Shown piece by piece: positions 1 to 28,800 of a stretch of DNA of 64,000 bases (within the stretch, counting starts at the first letter, position 1; every line of letters starts with the position of its first letter). The notes under the pieces are model-generated. The model saw nothing but the letters and a program-made list of their open reading frames with translations. It did no database searches and had not been told where the DNA came from. Origin of the DNA: Chrysomallon squamiferum (lineage: Eukaryota > Mollusca > Gastropoda > Neomphalida > Peltospiridae); contig CM022678.1 in the NCBI GenBank assembly GCA_012295275.1, positions 17,442,778 through 17,506,777 of the forward strand, written 5' to 3'. Both the position numbers and the translations under genes were made by a program.

Positions 1-2685
1 CACGTGTATGTGCATACAAATATGCAGAAAGAATTTTTTTTTATTAATAAAAAATATTTAATAAATAAAACAAAAACGTCTTTTTGTAATTTGTACTTAA
101 AATCTTACTCATATATCTATGTTATTTCTTTTTCTTCCTCTTATTATTAATCATTTAATGTTTTCATCATCATTAGTAGCAGTAGTAGTAGTAGTAGTAG
201 TTTTTCTACATGTGCAGATGTTGGGGGGGTATTTAATCATATAGATTCTCATTCATAAACATACTCTTCACATTATATTTTATTTGTATTTTGTTTTCAA
301 ATGTACCAGAATATGTATGTAAGGAATTCCACAAATTACGAACATGCATCAAGTGGATTATGTTATCGACTGCCATGTTAGCTATTGCATTCTGGGACAG
401 CGGACGTCATCAAAAACAAGCAATTGCCGTAATGGCGCCCACTATTAATTCGTTTTTCCACCAAGACCGTCATCAGTATGGGTGATTGTTTTGGTTCGTG
501 CAGCTTGCAATATTCTTTAATAAAAATAAATAAATAAGTAAATAAATAAATAAATAAATAAGTAAATAAATAAATAAGTAAATAAATAAATAAATAAGTA
601 AATAAACAAATAAATAAATATTGAAGCAGTAGTGGTACTAGTAGTCAGTGCGTGAATTAGGCTTTGTGAATCGTTTGTTAAAAAATGTCCTGTTATTTAT
701 TTATTTATTTTTAAGGCTTCTTTCTCTTATGCCAGAATAACACACTAATAGTAGTAATAATTGACATCGTTGAAGTAATAGTAGAAATAGCAGCAAACCG
801 ACAATAACAAACAACACACAATAATTTAAAAAAACAGAACTACTTTAATCTTCAAATAGTGAAATATACATAGATACACGTCATTCAGTTAGACACACAA
901 TGTATATTGTTGTGACGATAACAAATGAAAAGCAGTTTTTGAATATAATAAATACAAACACAAAATATTTCTAATATATATCACCTTGCTATGCTTACCG
1001 TGAAAGCTTTATATACATAAATATTGCCACCAGTTTGCCAATATATCACTTTTTTAATAGTAGCCATCGATATATCCAAATAGCTTATTTATAAACCATT
1101 AATTCTATAAATCAAATACATAAAAAAAAAAAAAAAAAAAAAAAATGTTCTCCCTGGTCTATAATTGGAATTGCATATAATAATTTGTTTTAATAGCACC
1201 CTTTTATTTTTATATAGTTTATTGGATTCGGCAAAAGAGGTTTAGCATAATTCATAGGCGAATGTTAGAAACGCCATTTTGACTGTTTGTTTAACATTAA
1301 CTAAATTGTTTTAGTTCATCCATGTCCGTTGTTTAGCTGCATCCTTTGACCGGAAACAAGTAAAGATTTCACGTCTGTTTCTTCTTGCGATGAAAACAAA
1401 ATACAAGAAGAAACGAAACGAGTACATTCTTGTTTAGCAAAGGAATACAGTTATTATAAAATGAGGACAACCAACAGTTTTAATTTATGTTGATGGTAGC
1501 CATGGTTACATTACATGCTTGTGCTTGTTAAACAGTAAAACAGACTGAAATAAATGAATGAATGAATGGATATATTTTCTGTTTATCAATACAATATACC
1601 TTGTTTATTTTATTTTATAATAATGAGATAGTGAGATGTTTTATTATTCTGTAAGTATCTAATAATTTTTAATTAAGATTTTTTCACCTAACTTTTTTCC
1701 ACAAAGTAATAATTTATATAAATATTATGCTTTAACTACTGAATCCACAGCAAAGAATATACCAGAAGGACAAACATAATTATTTAATACTGGAAGAGGA
1801 ACAAAGCTTCGTCTAATTCAGACTCGAAGATCGGTACAATGAATTTTAGCATTTAGTTTACGCGAATGCCCAAATATAGCATCAGAGTTAATAAAACAAC
1901 CATCTTTCTTTTCTTTCTTTTTTTTGGAAACAAACACGTGTAAGCATAAGTATGCAAATACACTAAATATCGTTAGGTATTTTATTACTGTTTTAAATAA
2001 TGCGTAAACCAGAATTGTTATTTCTTCTTACGTGTTCATGTTTGTTTTTGTATTGTTTTTTTTTTTTTACTTCTATACATGAAAGCATACATAAATAAGC
2101 TTCTCCAAACTGAAATATTATTTTTAGAATTCAGCAAGGCTGAAAAGGGTGTGCACGAAACGCTTTAATATCAGTATGTAATAGTTTGCATGATATTCTG
2201 CAGTTTGTACGAGGACTGAACATGCAAAAATAAACTATCTGATAGTATCAGCTACGTTAAATATGTTGCATGATATATAAATACAGAGGGCTTGATATTC
2301 TGTTGTTTGTTCGAAGGTAGAACATGTAAAAATGGTCTATCGTATGACCTACGTTAATGTGTTTCACGATATTATAGAGAACTCTCGCAATCCAGGGAAA
2401 TGTAAGTGCATTATAGTGATTAATATATACATATATACATATCAAGCTTAGTCCAAAGAAAGACGTGTTCTGCAATCGCAGATTTCCCGAACAGTAAGAA
2501 ATCTTCTTCTCGGGTCAAGTTCATCGCTGATAGAAAAGGGACGTAACTCCAGCATATCACATCATTTATCTGTCCCTTCCAACGGTAACAAAATCAAATA
2601 ATCTGTTCTTTTTGTATATCAGTTAAAAAGAAATATAAACTTCATCAATCAACAGTATTACATAATTATTAATTTTTGGATCGTT
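1..2685. other. AT-rich intergenic DNA downstream of the Ly6-like gene
   Basis: I see no supportable gene here. The stretch holds an (AAAT)n-type tetranucleotide run at about 523-620, a poly-A tract near 1124-1144, and a diverged tandem duplication at 2188-2373. A short open frame at 291-485 lacks splice context or family resemblance. The part nearest 2685 is probably the 3' untranslated region of the minus-strand gene, but no polyadenylation signal could be placed with confidence. Confidence 0.6.
2188..2373. repeat. Diverged two-copy tandem duplication, about 100-bp unit
   Basis: Copy one spans about 2188-2276 and copy two about 2290-2373. Both carry the ordered blocks TGATATTCTG, GAACATG, AAAAAT and CTACGTTAA and end in a GATAT block. 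They are clearly related but substituted, so the duplication is old. Confidence 0.65.
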
Positions 2686-17800
<15,115 letters not shown>

Positions 17801-17916
17801 AACAATTCCTCCTTTCTTCCAGACAGTGTTTAAAAATTCTTCTTTCGTCTTTAAGCAATTAAAACTTCAAAACAACTTTCTATCGTTTGAAACTACTTTC
17901 GCAAAACCCTCCGTCG

Positions 17917-17960
17917 TTATATATATAAGCCCTTCCGCCAAAAAAGGACTGCGCATGCGC
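17917..17960 (-). promoter_or_regulatory. Probable promoter of the Ly6-like gene
   Basis: A TATA-like TTATATATATAA at 17917-17928 lies about 120 bp upstream of the ATG at 17800, and a GCGCATGCGC palindrome (the NRF1-type site) lies at 17951-17960. Spacing suggests transcription starts near 17890. Motif identity is seen; function is inferred. Confidence 0.5.
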
Positions 17961-18832
17961 GTAGAACCTCTGCCTCTGACTGGATGAACGAGTGTAAACA
18001 AAGCCGAAAGACTGTGTTTAATTTTGGAAAGTGAAAAATTACGTTGACCGTAAGACGGCAGACTTTAAAAAATTCGATCGATAAACACGCAATGTTAACC
18101 TTGAAAAAACCGATGTCAGTTTAACAGAACGCGACCGAAGCAATGAAAACATTCAATAATGATAAAAATAATATTTGCAAACAGAAGGGTACATACTTGT
18201 TTAATAAAAGACCGTAGCCCGTTTGACATCATAGATGTATGAATTTTGGGGTTTTTTCTTTGTTATGTTTTTTTTTGAAATATTAAATTACTTTGTGTGA
18301 TTCTTCTTTTCTCGTTTTCCATCCTTTTTTTTTTTTTTTTTTTTTTTTGACTGTACCTTCGTCTTTTATTCGTTCATTCTTTATCAATGGTTAAAAAAAT
18401 TAAATTAATTTTGTTTGGTTACCGAGTTCTTAATATTTTGTTTATCGGTTTGTTCGTTCTTTATTTCGATACACTCAATCTTCTGTCATTTCTTTTTCCA
18501 TTTCATTCTTTATAAATTAGATTACAAAACGTTTAAAATAAAAGTTAATTTGATTTTTTTAGTATTTATTATTCTGTTTGGCTGTGACATAGTAAGCAAT
18601 AAATTTAATAAATCTAAATAAAATAAAGGCTGCAAATATTTTCATTTCTGCTTTATTAAAACAGCATATACAAATTTTTATTTCTTAACCATCGTAGTAT
18701 TTTAATGCAATATAATGTAATCTGATAAAATTTAATGGTAGAAAGAAAGTTAGCTTTCCATTAAAAAGTAAACTATGAATAAAATAACTATAATACAAGT
18801 TTTCTGTCATCTTATCTTGCTCTCTCTCATTG

Positions 18833-18835
<3 letters not shown>

Positions 18836-18899
<64 letters not shown>
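18836..18899. repeat. (TC)n microsatellite
   Basis: A near-perfect CT array of about 64 bp. Confidence 0.95.
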
Positions 18900-18903
<4 letters not shown>

Positions 18904-19134
18904 GTCTCGGACATAACATAGCAAACATAAAAGTAGCTCACGGAAATCTCAGGTATATAAATTATTTAAATTTTCATATACTAATTTAAATTCTCAAAAT
19001 AATTTAGACTCAGCAAATAAATCAATAAATAAATTTTCTATCTTTAATTAGAATTAGACTGCTTTTGTTTTCAATTTTTCTTTTATTCTTTTTTTTCTTT
19101 TTTTTTTTTTTTGTCCGATAAAACTTACAATCAA

Positions 19135-19171
<37 letters not shown>

Positions 19172-19194
19172 TTCTGACACGGACTAGGTGCCCT

Positions 19195-19290
19195 ACAACA
19201 AATTCCCGCCACTTAACAAGCAGACGAGAGTTTGCAACAGATCACCAGCGTTTGTGTAGCTCGATATGGACACAACTATTTTAAACAGAC
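19195..19290. repeat. Dispersed repeat, copy A
   Basis: The first 33 bases (19195-19227, with the core AAATTCCCGCCACTTAAC) are identical to 20089-20121. Diverged similarity continues for roughly 50 more bases (CAGAT, GTTTG and ACTATTTT blocks). A long poly-T tract precedes this copy. Confidence 0.7.
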
Positions 19291-20088
19291 GACAGATGAA
19301 AACTGTTTTGCCATTCTGCACCAAGCAGAGCAGAGAGTGGACTGACTAAGTAAAGAAAGATGCAGATTATTTATATGTTGTGTATTTAATTTTCTTATAT
19401 CCGGATTAACTGAAATTGTTTGGGTTATTTGCTAGGGTTACTCGTTCTCTTTTCATTCTTAAATTTTTGTTTTTTATTTTTAATTTATCTGTAATTCATT
19501 TTTCTATGGTCTGCATTTCTTCTTTGTCTGTTTATCATTAAAATTTTAATTTACTCTTATAAATTTAAAATGGTAAACAAATATTTTTCTATTATTCTTA
19601 AATGATAAATCCGGAGTAGACGATTTCTGATAATGGACAAATATTTTTACATATTATTTTGTATTTATGTATTATGTATGTATGTATGTATGTTTGTATG
19701 TTATGTAACATATATTTGTTTGTGTGTACATATATATATATGTGTATACACACATACATACACACACATACACACATACATACACACACATACACACACG
19801 TATATTATACTATTTCGTTTATTTATTTATTAACAGTAGTACAAGCAGTAGCAATCTCATCATTACTATCATCATCATCATCGTTTCTTTATTTTGTAAA
19901 ACAAAAGATATATAACTACTACTGTTAATAAATAAATAAATAAATAAACATCATTAATTATGTGTGAGTCTTTATTTATGTTGTGTTTGTCTATATATAT
20001 ATATTCAACCACTGCATCGAAAACAAACTGGTGTTGCATCTGGGTGATATTTATAATGTCAGTTTCGTCTGGCATGAACTTGACGCCG

Positions 20089-20170
20089 ACAACAAATTCC
20101 CGCCACTTAACAAGCAGACGACAACTCTGTACAGATAACAGACATGTTTGCGCTAACTATTTTTAGACTA
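20089..20170. repeat. Dispersed repeat, copy B
   Basis: Second copy of the element at 19195, in the same orientation about 890 bp away. Only the leading 33 bp is identical. I cannot assign it to a transposon family from the sequence. Confidence 0.7.
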
Positions 20171-21099
20171 TTACGACCAAAATTTTGCATATCCAGTATA
20201 TATATATATATATGTTATTCGTCTTCTTCTTCTTCTATAATATATTTTTTCTTTATTTATTTGTTTGTTTCTTCTTTTTTCTTTTTTCTTTTTTTTTTTT
20301 TCTTATTCTTTTTTCTTTATTTTCGTTCTTTTTGTCGCCACTGTTTTTTTGGGTTTTTTTGTTTTTTTATATATTTGCTTTTGTTCATATTAATGAAACA
20401 AGAATGCACGTCTTTAAATAAGAATTTTTTTTAATAATACAGTGACAATGAATCATTGTGTCCATCATCATCATAATCATCTTTATCGTAGTCATATATA
20501 GTAACAAACATTTATTATTAACCGACTTTTGAGAAGTCAAGAAGTATGAAAACAAAGGGAAAAAAAGAAAGAAAAAAAAAAAGAAAGAAAGAAAGAAAAG
20601 AAAGAAAGAAAGAAAAGAAAGAAAAGAGGAGCAATAAGGAAAAGGAAAATAAAATTTAAAAAATTTCATAAAAACATGAAAAAAATTTCATAAAAAATAT
20701 TCATTGATATAAGGGTGTAATACTGTATTTTGCAGCCGAATACTTCCTTCAGATTAGTTTATTTTCTAATACCAAGCACACACCCTGAACCCGGAGTCAA
20801 TCTTAAGAAATACTTAAGAAAATATTTAACAAACAGTCCGTTCTTTTGGAATTAAATAAGTTCGTTAATTAAACGGCTGGACCCAGAAGCCGAACAAGGT
20901 TTTTTCGTGTTGATTCTTGGCAGAATAAGCGCAACAAAATCAACTGATCAATGGATGATCGTGTTTCAGTCAATTGTCGCTTGCGGCGCTTTTGTTTTTT
21001 CACTTCAGCGCCTTACCTAATGCAATTAATTACCCAAGGTCGAAAATTGTAAGTTAAACGAAGTTTATATACTTGTTTGGTTTAGGGAAACAGACACTG

Positions 21100-21148
<49 letters not shown>

Positions 21149-22498
21149 AAAGAGAGAGAGAGAGCCAGAGACAGTAACAGAAACAAAGAACGATAGAGAG
21201 AAAAACAAAATACTTAAAAAGAGGAGGTACAAAAACCCAAATCGTACGATATTAACCCACAAAAAACCCTGTTACAAATTCTTACGTCATCCGTCACAAA
21301 TTGAAACGATTAAGCGTCACAAACTGAAAGAGAGCACTTTACATTGTTACACATACCTGCAGACAAACGTGTTAAACTCTCCATACCGTAACTTTGCGTT
21401 CAGACGTGTCCGTCACTCCGTCATAAATAAACGATTACCTACGTCTGCACATCACAGATACAGCTATACAGTACCGCCACCAACAAGGTCGAAGAATAAA
21501 CATACTAAAATCGTTTTAGCCGTTATTTCGTTAGTTTACATCACATCACGAAAGTGACCAAGATATTAGTGAGCGGTGGTGACCGATAGGGGAATTGAAA
21601 TTGAGATGCACTTTAGTTAGAGTAAGATAAACAGAACGCTATTCTGGATTTAAGACATGATTGTTGTAAGACTGAAGATGTCGAAATAAATATCTCATTA
21701 TAGAGGTGTCGACTGGGAAAAACTTCATCTACAACAAGGACAACAGCGACAGCAATAACAAAATCATTTTGTTGAAAATCAGAAAAAGAACTGATGAGTT
21801 TCTTCTCAGCAGTAACATAATATAGTAAGAAAGTGAGGAGCGACAGAAAAAAAAAAAAAAAAAAAAAAACGGAGCTAAAACTCGAGTTGTAAAGAAAGCA
21901 CACAAACACTCAGTATATATAAAAATGTAAGATTATATTTACAATACATGTTCTGGTTTCATGCTGTTTTGGGTTTCTTTCTGTAACTTCCTTTGCAGGT
22001 TGTGATTAACTTTGTTTATATACCTCAGTGGATCAGCGTAAGAGAAATAGGCACACATTAATAATATGTAATATAAAAAATACAGGAAGCGAAAAAAAAG
22101 GAAAGACAACGGAAGAAGAATGATTGAAAAGAACGAGAAAACTAAACAATTTAACATTGTATATAGGTCTATATATATTTGCATACCGCGATGCATTTTA
22201 TGAATACGAATGAAGAAATATATTAATATTAATTCATTAAATAAATTCAGTATATTTCAAACTTACGTTGTTTGTGTTGTTGTTTTTGTTTTGTCTTATT
22301 TTAAAATTCTATCTATTTATTTATTTATTAACTTTTATTTATTGCGGTTTTTGTCCAATCTTAATTAATAACGAAGTTAAAGAATAAAAGCGTTTAGTTT
22401 AGAACTATCACGGTGCCGCCCTTTTTTCTTTATTGCAGACGTCATTGAGGTCCGATTTGTTATAGTTTCTTTAATTTTATAGAATCCGTCACGTACGC

Positions 22499-22540
22499 GA
22501 TGACGTCACGTCTACTATGACGAAAGAACAAAATGGCGGA
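22499..22540. promoter_or_regulatory. CRE-containing CpG-bearing promoter-like block
   Basis: A perfect TGACGTCA palindrome at 22501-22508 is followed by AAAATGGCGG, a YY1-type motif that includes an ATG at 22533. The short open frame from that ATG (about 55 codons, hydrophobic) is not convincing as a protein. I report only the motif cluster. Confidence 0.35.
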
Positions 22541-22778
22541 GTTCAAACTATTATTTTTCGTCATATTTTCATCTTTATATATTTGTTATTCCTTCTTCTA
22601 TCTTTGTTTCTTAGGTTTTATTTTCCTTTTCTTTTTCCCATTTTTTATTCTCTCGTTCTTTCACTGTAACGCAAAACGACAAACAACCCTGAAAGATTGA
22701 TTACCTGACATACACAAATACATCTGAAGGTCACTGTTAAATATCTAGTTTCCCACAATTACACAATACTACCGTTAC

Positions 22779-22915
22779 CTAGTAATGGGTCATTTGGATT
22801 ATCTGATAATCCTATAAACCAGTGCCGTCTTTGAGTAGGAATATAAAGTCTTAAGCAATTAATGCCTTCGAACAATGGCTTCATTCTGTCAAAGGTTAAA
22901 CCAGATGAACACAGC
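22779..22915 (-). other. Unassigned exon-like segment
   Basis: On the minus strand a TTCCCATTGTAG acceptor opens a 137-nt stretch with no stop, ending CTAG|GTAACG. Its frame reads CSSGLTFDRMKPLFEG and then RRHWFIGLSDNP, which looks more like protein than the flanking repeats. I found no partner exons or family. It could be an exon of an unseen gene, a retained transposon fragment or chance. Confidence 0.25.
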
Positions 22916-23437
22916 CTACAATGGGAAAAATTTGGAAGAAGAAAAAAGACAAAATGTCTAAATGAGTAATTAGAATTAATTCTATAAACAAAGAACAAGA
23001 ACAAAATTATCTAAGAAAAAAATGACCATCAGAATTACTGGATTTTCTTAAGGAAAAAAAAATAAAAAAAAAAATAAAACAAACAAACAAACAAAAAACA
23101 AAAAAAAGGAATTAATAGAAATCACGTACACAACAAGAAAAATACCCACTACCTAACTTCACATTTTCTGCAAATCTGTTCTGTTACTGTTTTGTCGTGC
23201 AATCATTCATTTCACCTGTAAACATTTATTTTAATTTTTAAATTTTTTTTAAATTTTAATAAAAGTAAAATAAAAGAAGAGAGAAAGAGAAATAAAACGT
23301 AAGAAAGAAAGAAAGAAAAGAAAAGAAGATTTCAGAAGCTGTGAAATTTTTTTACTTTTGATGGATCTTTTTTTGTTTTGTTTTTTTGAATAATATTTGC
23401 AAATAAATTTATTTTATTTACAAGTTACATCGCGAGA

Positions 23438-23600
23438 TGACGTCACGTTACACAGACACTCAACGGTTGTATTTGACAAGTAAGCAAAAATAGTGCATGT
23501 ATAGATAGTAGCAGTTTGAAGAGCGCGAAATGTCGCGTGCCATGTTGTAATAAACTTGAGACAAATCTCGTAAGATAAACCAGTCTCGCGAGACAATATT
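23438..23600. promoter_or_regulatory. Promoter-like block with CRE and TCTCGCGAGA
   Basis: TGACGTCA occurs at about 23439, and the palindrome TCTCGCGAGA, a core element of many TATA-less animal promoters, at about 23584. The block is richer in CpG than its surroundings. Which gene it would serve is unclear; the exon-like segment at 22779-22915 lies downstream on the minus strand. Confidence 0.35.
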
Positions 23601-23869
23601 TTATCTTCTGCTTTTGCCCTTTTGCGTCTGTAAGCAACAGACGTTTAATAAAGCTGCATCAAACGAACAAACAACAAACCTTCTCTGATCTAAATTGCAG
23701 AGAATTTGCTGATTAAATATTGTGTTGTATTAAAAGAAAATTTACAATGGACATAGAAACGGAGAGAAAAATGTATTTCTTTCTTCATCGTACAAAAACA
23801 TTTTCACACTGAATGAACTAGTTTCAGGTGCGTTTTCGTTGGCAAAAATTATCGACCAATTAGATATGG

Positions 23870-23990
23870 GGTGGGTTCAGTGGTCAGAGTGTCAGACTAA
23901 GGTATGATAGATCATAATATTTATCCAACTCGGCATGCCCACATGGTCTTTTCCTGTCTGTTTGTCTGTTTCACTTTCCTTTTATGGGTG
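23870..23990 (+). repeat. tRNA-derived SINE-like segment
   Basis: The stretch GTGGGTTCAGTGGTCAGAGT at about 23875 matches a polymerase III A box in a tRNA-like context and continues GTCAGACTAAGG. A clear B box (GGTTCGA) is not seen. A body with CTGTCTGTTTGTCTGT follows. This is a degraded SINE head by inference. Confidence 0.4.
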
Positions 23991-25100
23991 GATGGACAGA
24001 TAGATGGATAGAAAGATAAACAGACAGATAGCAGACAGGCAACTCAAGGAAAGAGAGAAGATGAAAACGAGACTGAATGAGATCGACATGTCTTGTCCTT
24101 TATAAAATCAAATTATTCCGACGCTAAAAATCTAGCGAATAAACGCTAAGTATCGACACCTTTCGTGGTAAACAAAAATCCACCATCGAAACAAATTCAT
24201 TTAAAAATACTTTGCAGGTTTTCTTAACTGTCAGTTTGTATTTGCTAAAAATATCAAATAATATCGGAAAATGCAATTTTGGACAGAAATATTTTCTGCT
24301 TTTGAACTTATGAATTAGAGCGTTAAATGTTTACACAAGAACAGATCGATTGTGTCCATATTTCGAATTCCCGGTTTCCATGGAAACCTATGTGAAAATA
24401 AGTGAAATAATAATAATTTTAAAATTCCCCGAAAGGGAGAAAAAACAACAACAACAAAACATCAACATTAAACCTGTTGTAAAAAGAGCAATAAATACAT
24501 TTCCTTCATTGTAAAATAATAATAATAAATAATAATTTCCAATTAATAATAATAACAACAACAACAACAACAATAATAATAAACCAGCAGGAAAAAAAAT
24601 AAATAAATAAATAAATTAAAACAACATCAACAACACTAAAAAAAGATTAACAATTCAGAAAAAAACGTATTAATAAACTAATAAAATAAAACAAATAAAA
24701 TAAAATATAAATACAAATAAAAAACGAAACAAAAAACACAAATGAATTTTTGAAATTATTTTAAATTAGTCAATCAAGTCAACATCAACTATTGTACGTT
24801 AATAATTTTAGTATGTTTTTCAAATTCAGTAAATTAGTTATAATTATTTATAAAGATTAACAGTTACATTATACAAAAACATATTCAAATTTATAAACAA
24901 ATACACGTTGTCGAAACAATGACAAACGTACAGAAAACTGCACGATTAATCTCACAAAATATAAAAAAAATAATTAAAATTTTTTTTTAAAAAAGAAGAA
25001 AATAATAAAACCAAAACATTCCCAGACCTCACACGGTACTTGTTAATCAGCAGCTACTTGAATTATTAATTAAAATTTAATTACTTTCACAGCTTCTTCA

Positions 25101-25150
<50 letters not shown>

Positions 25151-25243
25151 TGTTTGTGTCCTACCTTAAATATTTCCATCAACTGATAACTCACACGTGA
25201 CATGCTTATTCCTGTCACCCGTGCATGACGCTGATCAACTGTT

Positions 25244-25251
25244 GACGTCAT
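25244..25251. promoter_or_regulatory. CRE-like site upstream of archease
   Basis: A perfect TGACGTCA palindrome lies about 230 bp upstream of the archease start codon, in a CpG-bearing patch (GTGCATGACGC, TTGTCGTTCGG). It is a plausible promoter element. Confidence 0.4.
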
Positions 25252-25299
25252 TTTGTCGTTCGGACTTAATCGGTTATTTTCGACTTTTGATTCTTTAGA

Positions 25300-25339
<40 letters not shown>

Positions 25340-25472
25340 TGATGTTTGTTGTTCATCATACAAAAATAAGGATCAGATAAACACTATTCTCTTTTTCACC
25401 CCCCACAGAGAGCACCAATGTGGTGGAAAATCATTTACAAACTTTTCATCAAGGGAGATAATTGTTTTTGTC

Positions 25473-25734
25473 ATGGAGGAAAAACAACAAGCTGTTAATT
25501 CAGTCAACGATGACGAATCTCCAGACATACCAGCAGTCAAATATGAATGTAAGTAGAGTTAATAAATTGAAAAGAATACCTGAATAAGTTAACCACATTT
25601 GTATCCAGTGACTGTAATTATACCAGCGAACATATTTTCAAATTCGGATTGCACAACGCTTGTCAACCCAGAGTCAGACAACATTTATAACCTGAAGTTA
25701 TACTTTAACACGTGTAACGAAAAATAGAATATAA

Positions 25735-25825
<91 letters not shown>

Positions 25826-28800
25826 ACAACTTATTTATTTATTTATTTTCTTCAGATTTGGATCACACAGCAGACATACAGTAAGTAACTAAGTTGAAAT
25901 TATATTTTCAATGTAACTATTGACAGCAGACATAAAATGTTTTTTATTTATAAAACTTTACTTTTTATATGAATCATATACTAAGTTTCCTTTGTAAAAG
26001 AAAACTATAAATATTATACAGCAGAATCAAAAGATAATGAATAACAGAATGACACTGAAAAGTTTTAGCTTCTAAAACAAACAGTTACTTGAAAATTCCT
26101 TTAATAGTTAAAAATAAATATGCATTCTAAAATTTATCAATAATCAGCACTGGATTAGTTCAAAAATTAAAAGAAAAAAAGATTAAATCTCTGACTTATT
26201 TTTATTTATTCTTTGAATTGTCATTTCTTAATTTAACATGTTTTGCTTTTCTTTTTCAGATTACATACATGTATCCTTTTCAAATCTGTGTATACCTTAA
26301 ACCACTTATCAGCAAGAGATTTTATATTTATATAACACAAAAGCTTACATCTATCTATCTGTCTATCCACATCATAAACATGAGAACATATAGTGTGAGT
26401 TTTGATATCCAGTGACTGGGTGTTTGTGTTATTGATGAGCTGTAATATACACCCTGTCATAAACAGGAACACTCACACAAGGAGTTTTGGTGTGTATGGT
26501 TGGAATAGGAAATACTAGGTATACATGGACAGACAGTAATTAATTTTGCTGTGTGTTATTCCTATGATGTATACACACTGTATTGCCTTATTTCCAGTCA
26601 TGGACTAAAATTATAACAAAGATTTATACTCTGACCACAGTATCAATCACAATCTAGTCATCTTCAGAATAAAACAGATTATAGTTACATTAATTTAAAT
26701 AATCATTTTATGGTTAAGTATATGTTTCCTTGACAACAAAAAACAGGGGGAGATAACCTGAAGGAATCCTTTGAGCAAGTGAGTTTGTATTTACCTTTTT
26801 ATATTTGTGGATTATATGTAAATAAAACAGACTGAAAGTTTTTGTTTAGCTTTGTACATAAAATTAGTAATGGTATTTGTGATGGGATTATAACAAAGAA
26901 TAAAAAAAAATGAAGCTTTGATATTTTATTTTAGGTATGTTATCTGTCTATTTTATATTTGTTAAGGAATGCAGATAGAATTACAAGGGTGTGTGTATGT
27001 ATATAGCTTTTCTTTATATAAGTGTGTGAGAGCTTATGTTAATGGCTTCAATTCTTTACTGTTGTAGGTTGCCATAGCAATGTTTAATTACATGACAACT
27101 GATTTTGACACTGTAAAAATGTCAGAAGTACACAAAATCGAAGCTGAAGGTTTGAAAATTTTAAAACTTTATTTCAGTAGTAAACTCTAGACAGATTATA
27201 TTGTTTGCTTAATCTTAAACCGTTAATCTAGTTTATGCTGGATGATTGTGTTATTTGCAGAAACATGAAATAATTGAAATTATTAGTATACTGTTACAAA
27301 TAGATAATTAGATAAATAAATACAATCACATTAAAACAAAATATTTTCTAAAACCATATACATGTGATGTAACCATAACATTTTTTTTTTAAAGTTTCTT
27401 CCATTGCATTAGTTGATTTAAATTTATTATTATTTTGTTATTAGTTATATTTATTGTTGTTGATGTTGTTTTTGTTATTGCTATTGTTGTTAACGTAATT
27501 ATTGTTTATTGTTTGTTTGTATATTGCAGGTTCAGATTATAAATCTTTGTTATACAACTACCTGGATGAGTTTCTGTTTTTATTCTCAGCTGAACCATAC
27601 ATTATTCCTCGGGTATTGTAGCTGTTGTTATTGCTGTTACTACTGTGTGAATGTGATTACTGTTGCTGCTACTACCACTGCTATTACAACTACGACTACT
27701 ATTGTTATTACATTTTGTGCATCTTTTGAAGAGCCAAGATAGTTTAGATTTCTGATAGTTCAGTGTGTCCCAACGTATTTTTATTTTTATTTTTGAAAAT
27801 ATGTAAATCTACATTCATGCTTATGTGAATTTTATGTTTATACCATTGGTCCATTAAGTGTCTTGATTAAAGATATTTTTAGACCCAAAGATTTTCAGAT
27901 TACAGAATTCTTAACTTATATTGTACTACTACTGCAATAACAATACTACTACTACTACTACTACTACTACTAATAATAATAATAAAAAACACACTAGTAG
28001 TAGTAGTAGTAGTAGTAGTAATTAAAACAAATCTTATAAGCATTGAAAAGAGAGAAACATTTCTTGATTTTTTACATTTCAGGTTGTAAAAATAACAGAA
28101 TTTGATGAAGAAAACTTTAAAATTAAAGCTATAGGGTAAGTGTATTTAACATAATAGTTTCTTGTGGTATATTCAGTCATATATATATATATTTAATTAC
28201 TCTGTGTGTGTGTGTGTCTCTCTCTCTCCCTCTCTCTCTGTCTCTCTCCCTCTCCCTCTCTCTCTCTTTGTTTCTGTCTAGTGTATATCTTTTTACATGT
28301 CATGCTGTCTGACTAACTATAACATGTTAAACTGATTTGTAGATATGGAGAACCTTTCGATCTCAAAAAACATCCACCAGTAAGTAATTTTACACACAAC
28401 TTTTCTAGAACTTTTGTTATAAATTCCTAGATATCCACATCCAATCTAATGGCTACTCTTTAATAACAAGTGGCAAATTTTTTTTTTTTTTTTTTCATAA
28501 ATACATTTATTATATTTTTCATGCTGCGTAATTTGATTATTTGTCAACTTTATTATTAGGAAAGTTTGGTTTCACAAAGGAAATGATTGAAATTAACAAA
28601 ATATATTTATGCAGTTTGTTTTAAGTAATGTGCTTGAAATTCACACATGACTGCGTCTTTTTTCTTCTTTTTTAATGTTGTTATAATGTTTATTTTTAAA
28701 AGTAACTAAACATAGATACTGTGTTTAGATTATTAAATACAAATAATGTGTTTACCTTTCTCTGACTGCAGGGTACTGAAGTAAAAGCAATCACCTATTC

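Larger units (their letters stand above)
17801..25472. other. Intergenic region between the Ly6-like gene and archease
   Basis: No confident gene. It holds poly-T tracts near 18327-18348 and 19138-19170, (TC)n at 18836-18899, TATG/CACATA repeats at 19675-19800, (GT)n at 21101-21147 and 25104-25147, a 33-bp dispersed repeat at 19195 and 20089, CpG-bearing promoter-like blocks near 22480-22540 and 23430-23600, a tRNA-like segment near 23870, and (AAT)n near 25303-25338. An exon-like segment lies at 22779-22915 on the minus strand. Confidence 0.6.

Noticed and set aside
21102-21557. 151-codon open frame on the plus strand
   Set aside because: It begins in a (GT)n repeat and the later part has no splice context, conserved motif or recognisable domain.
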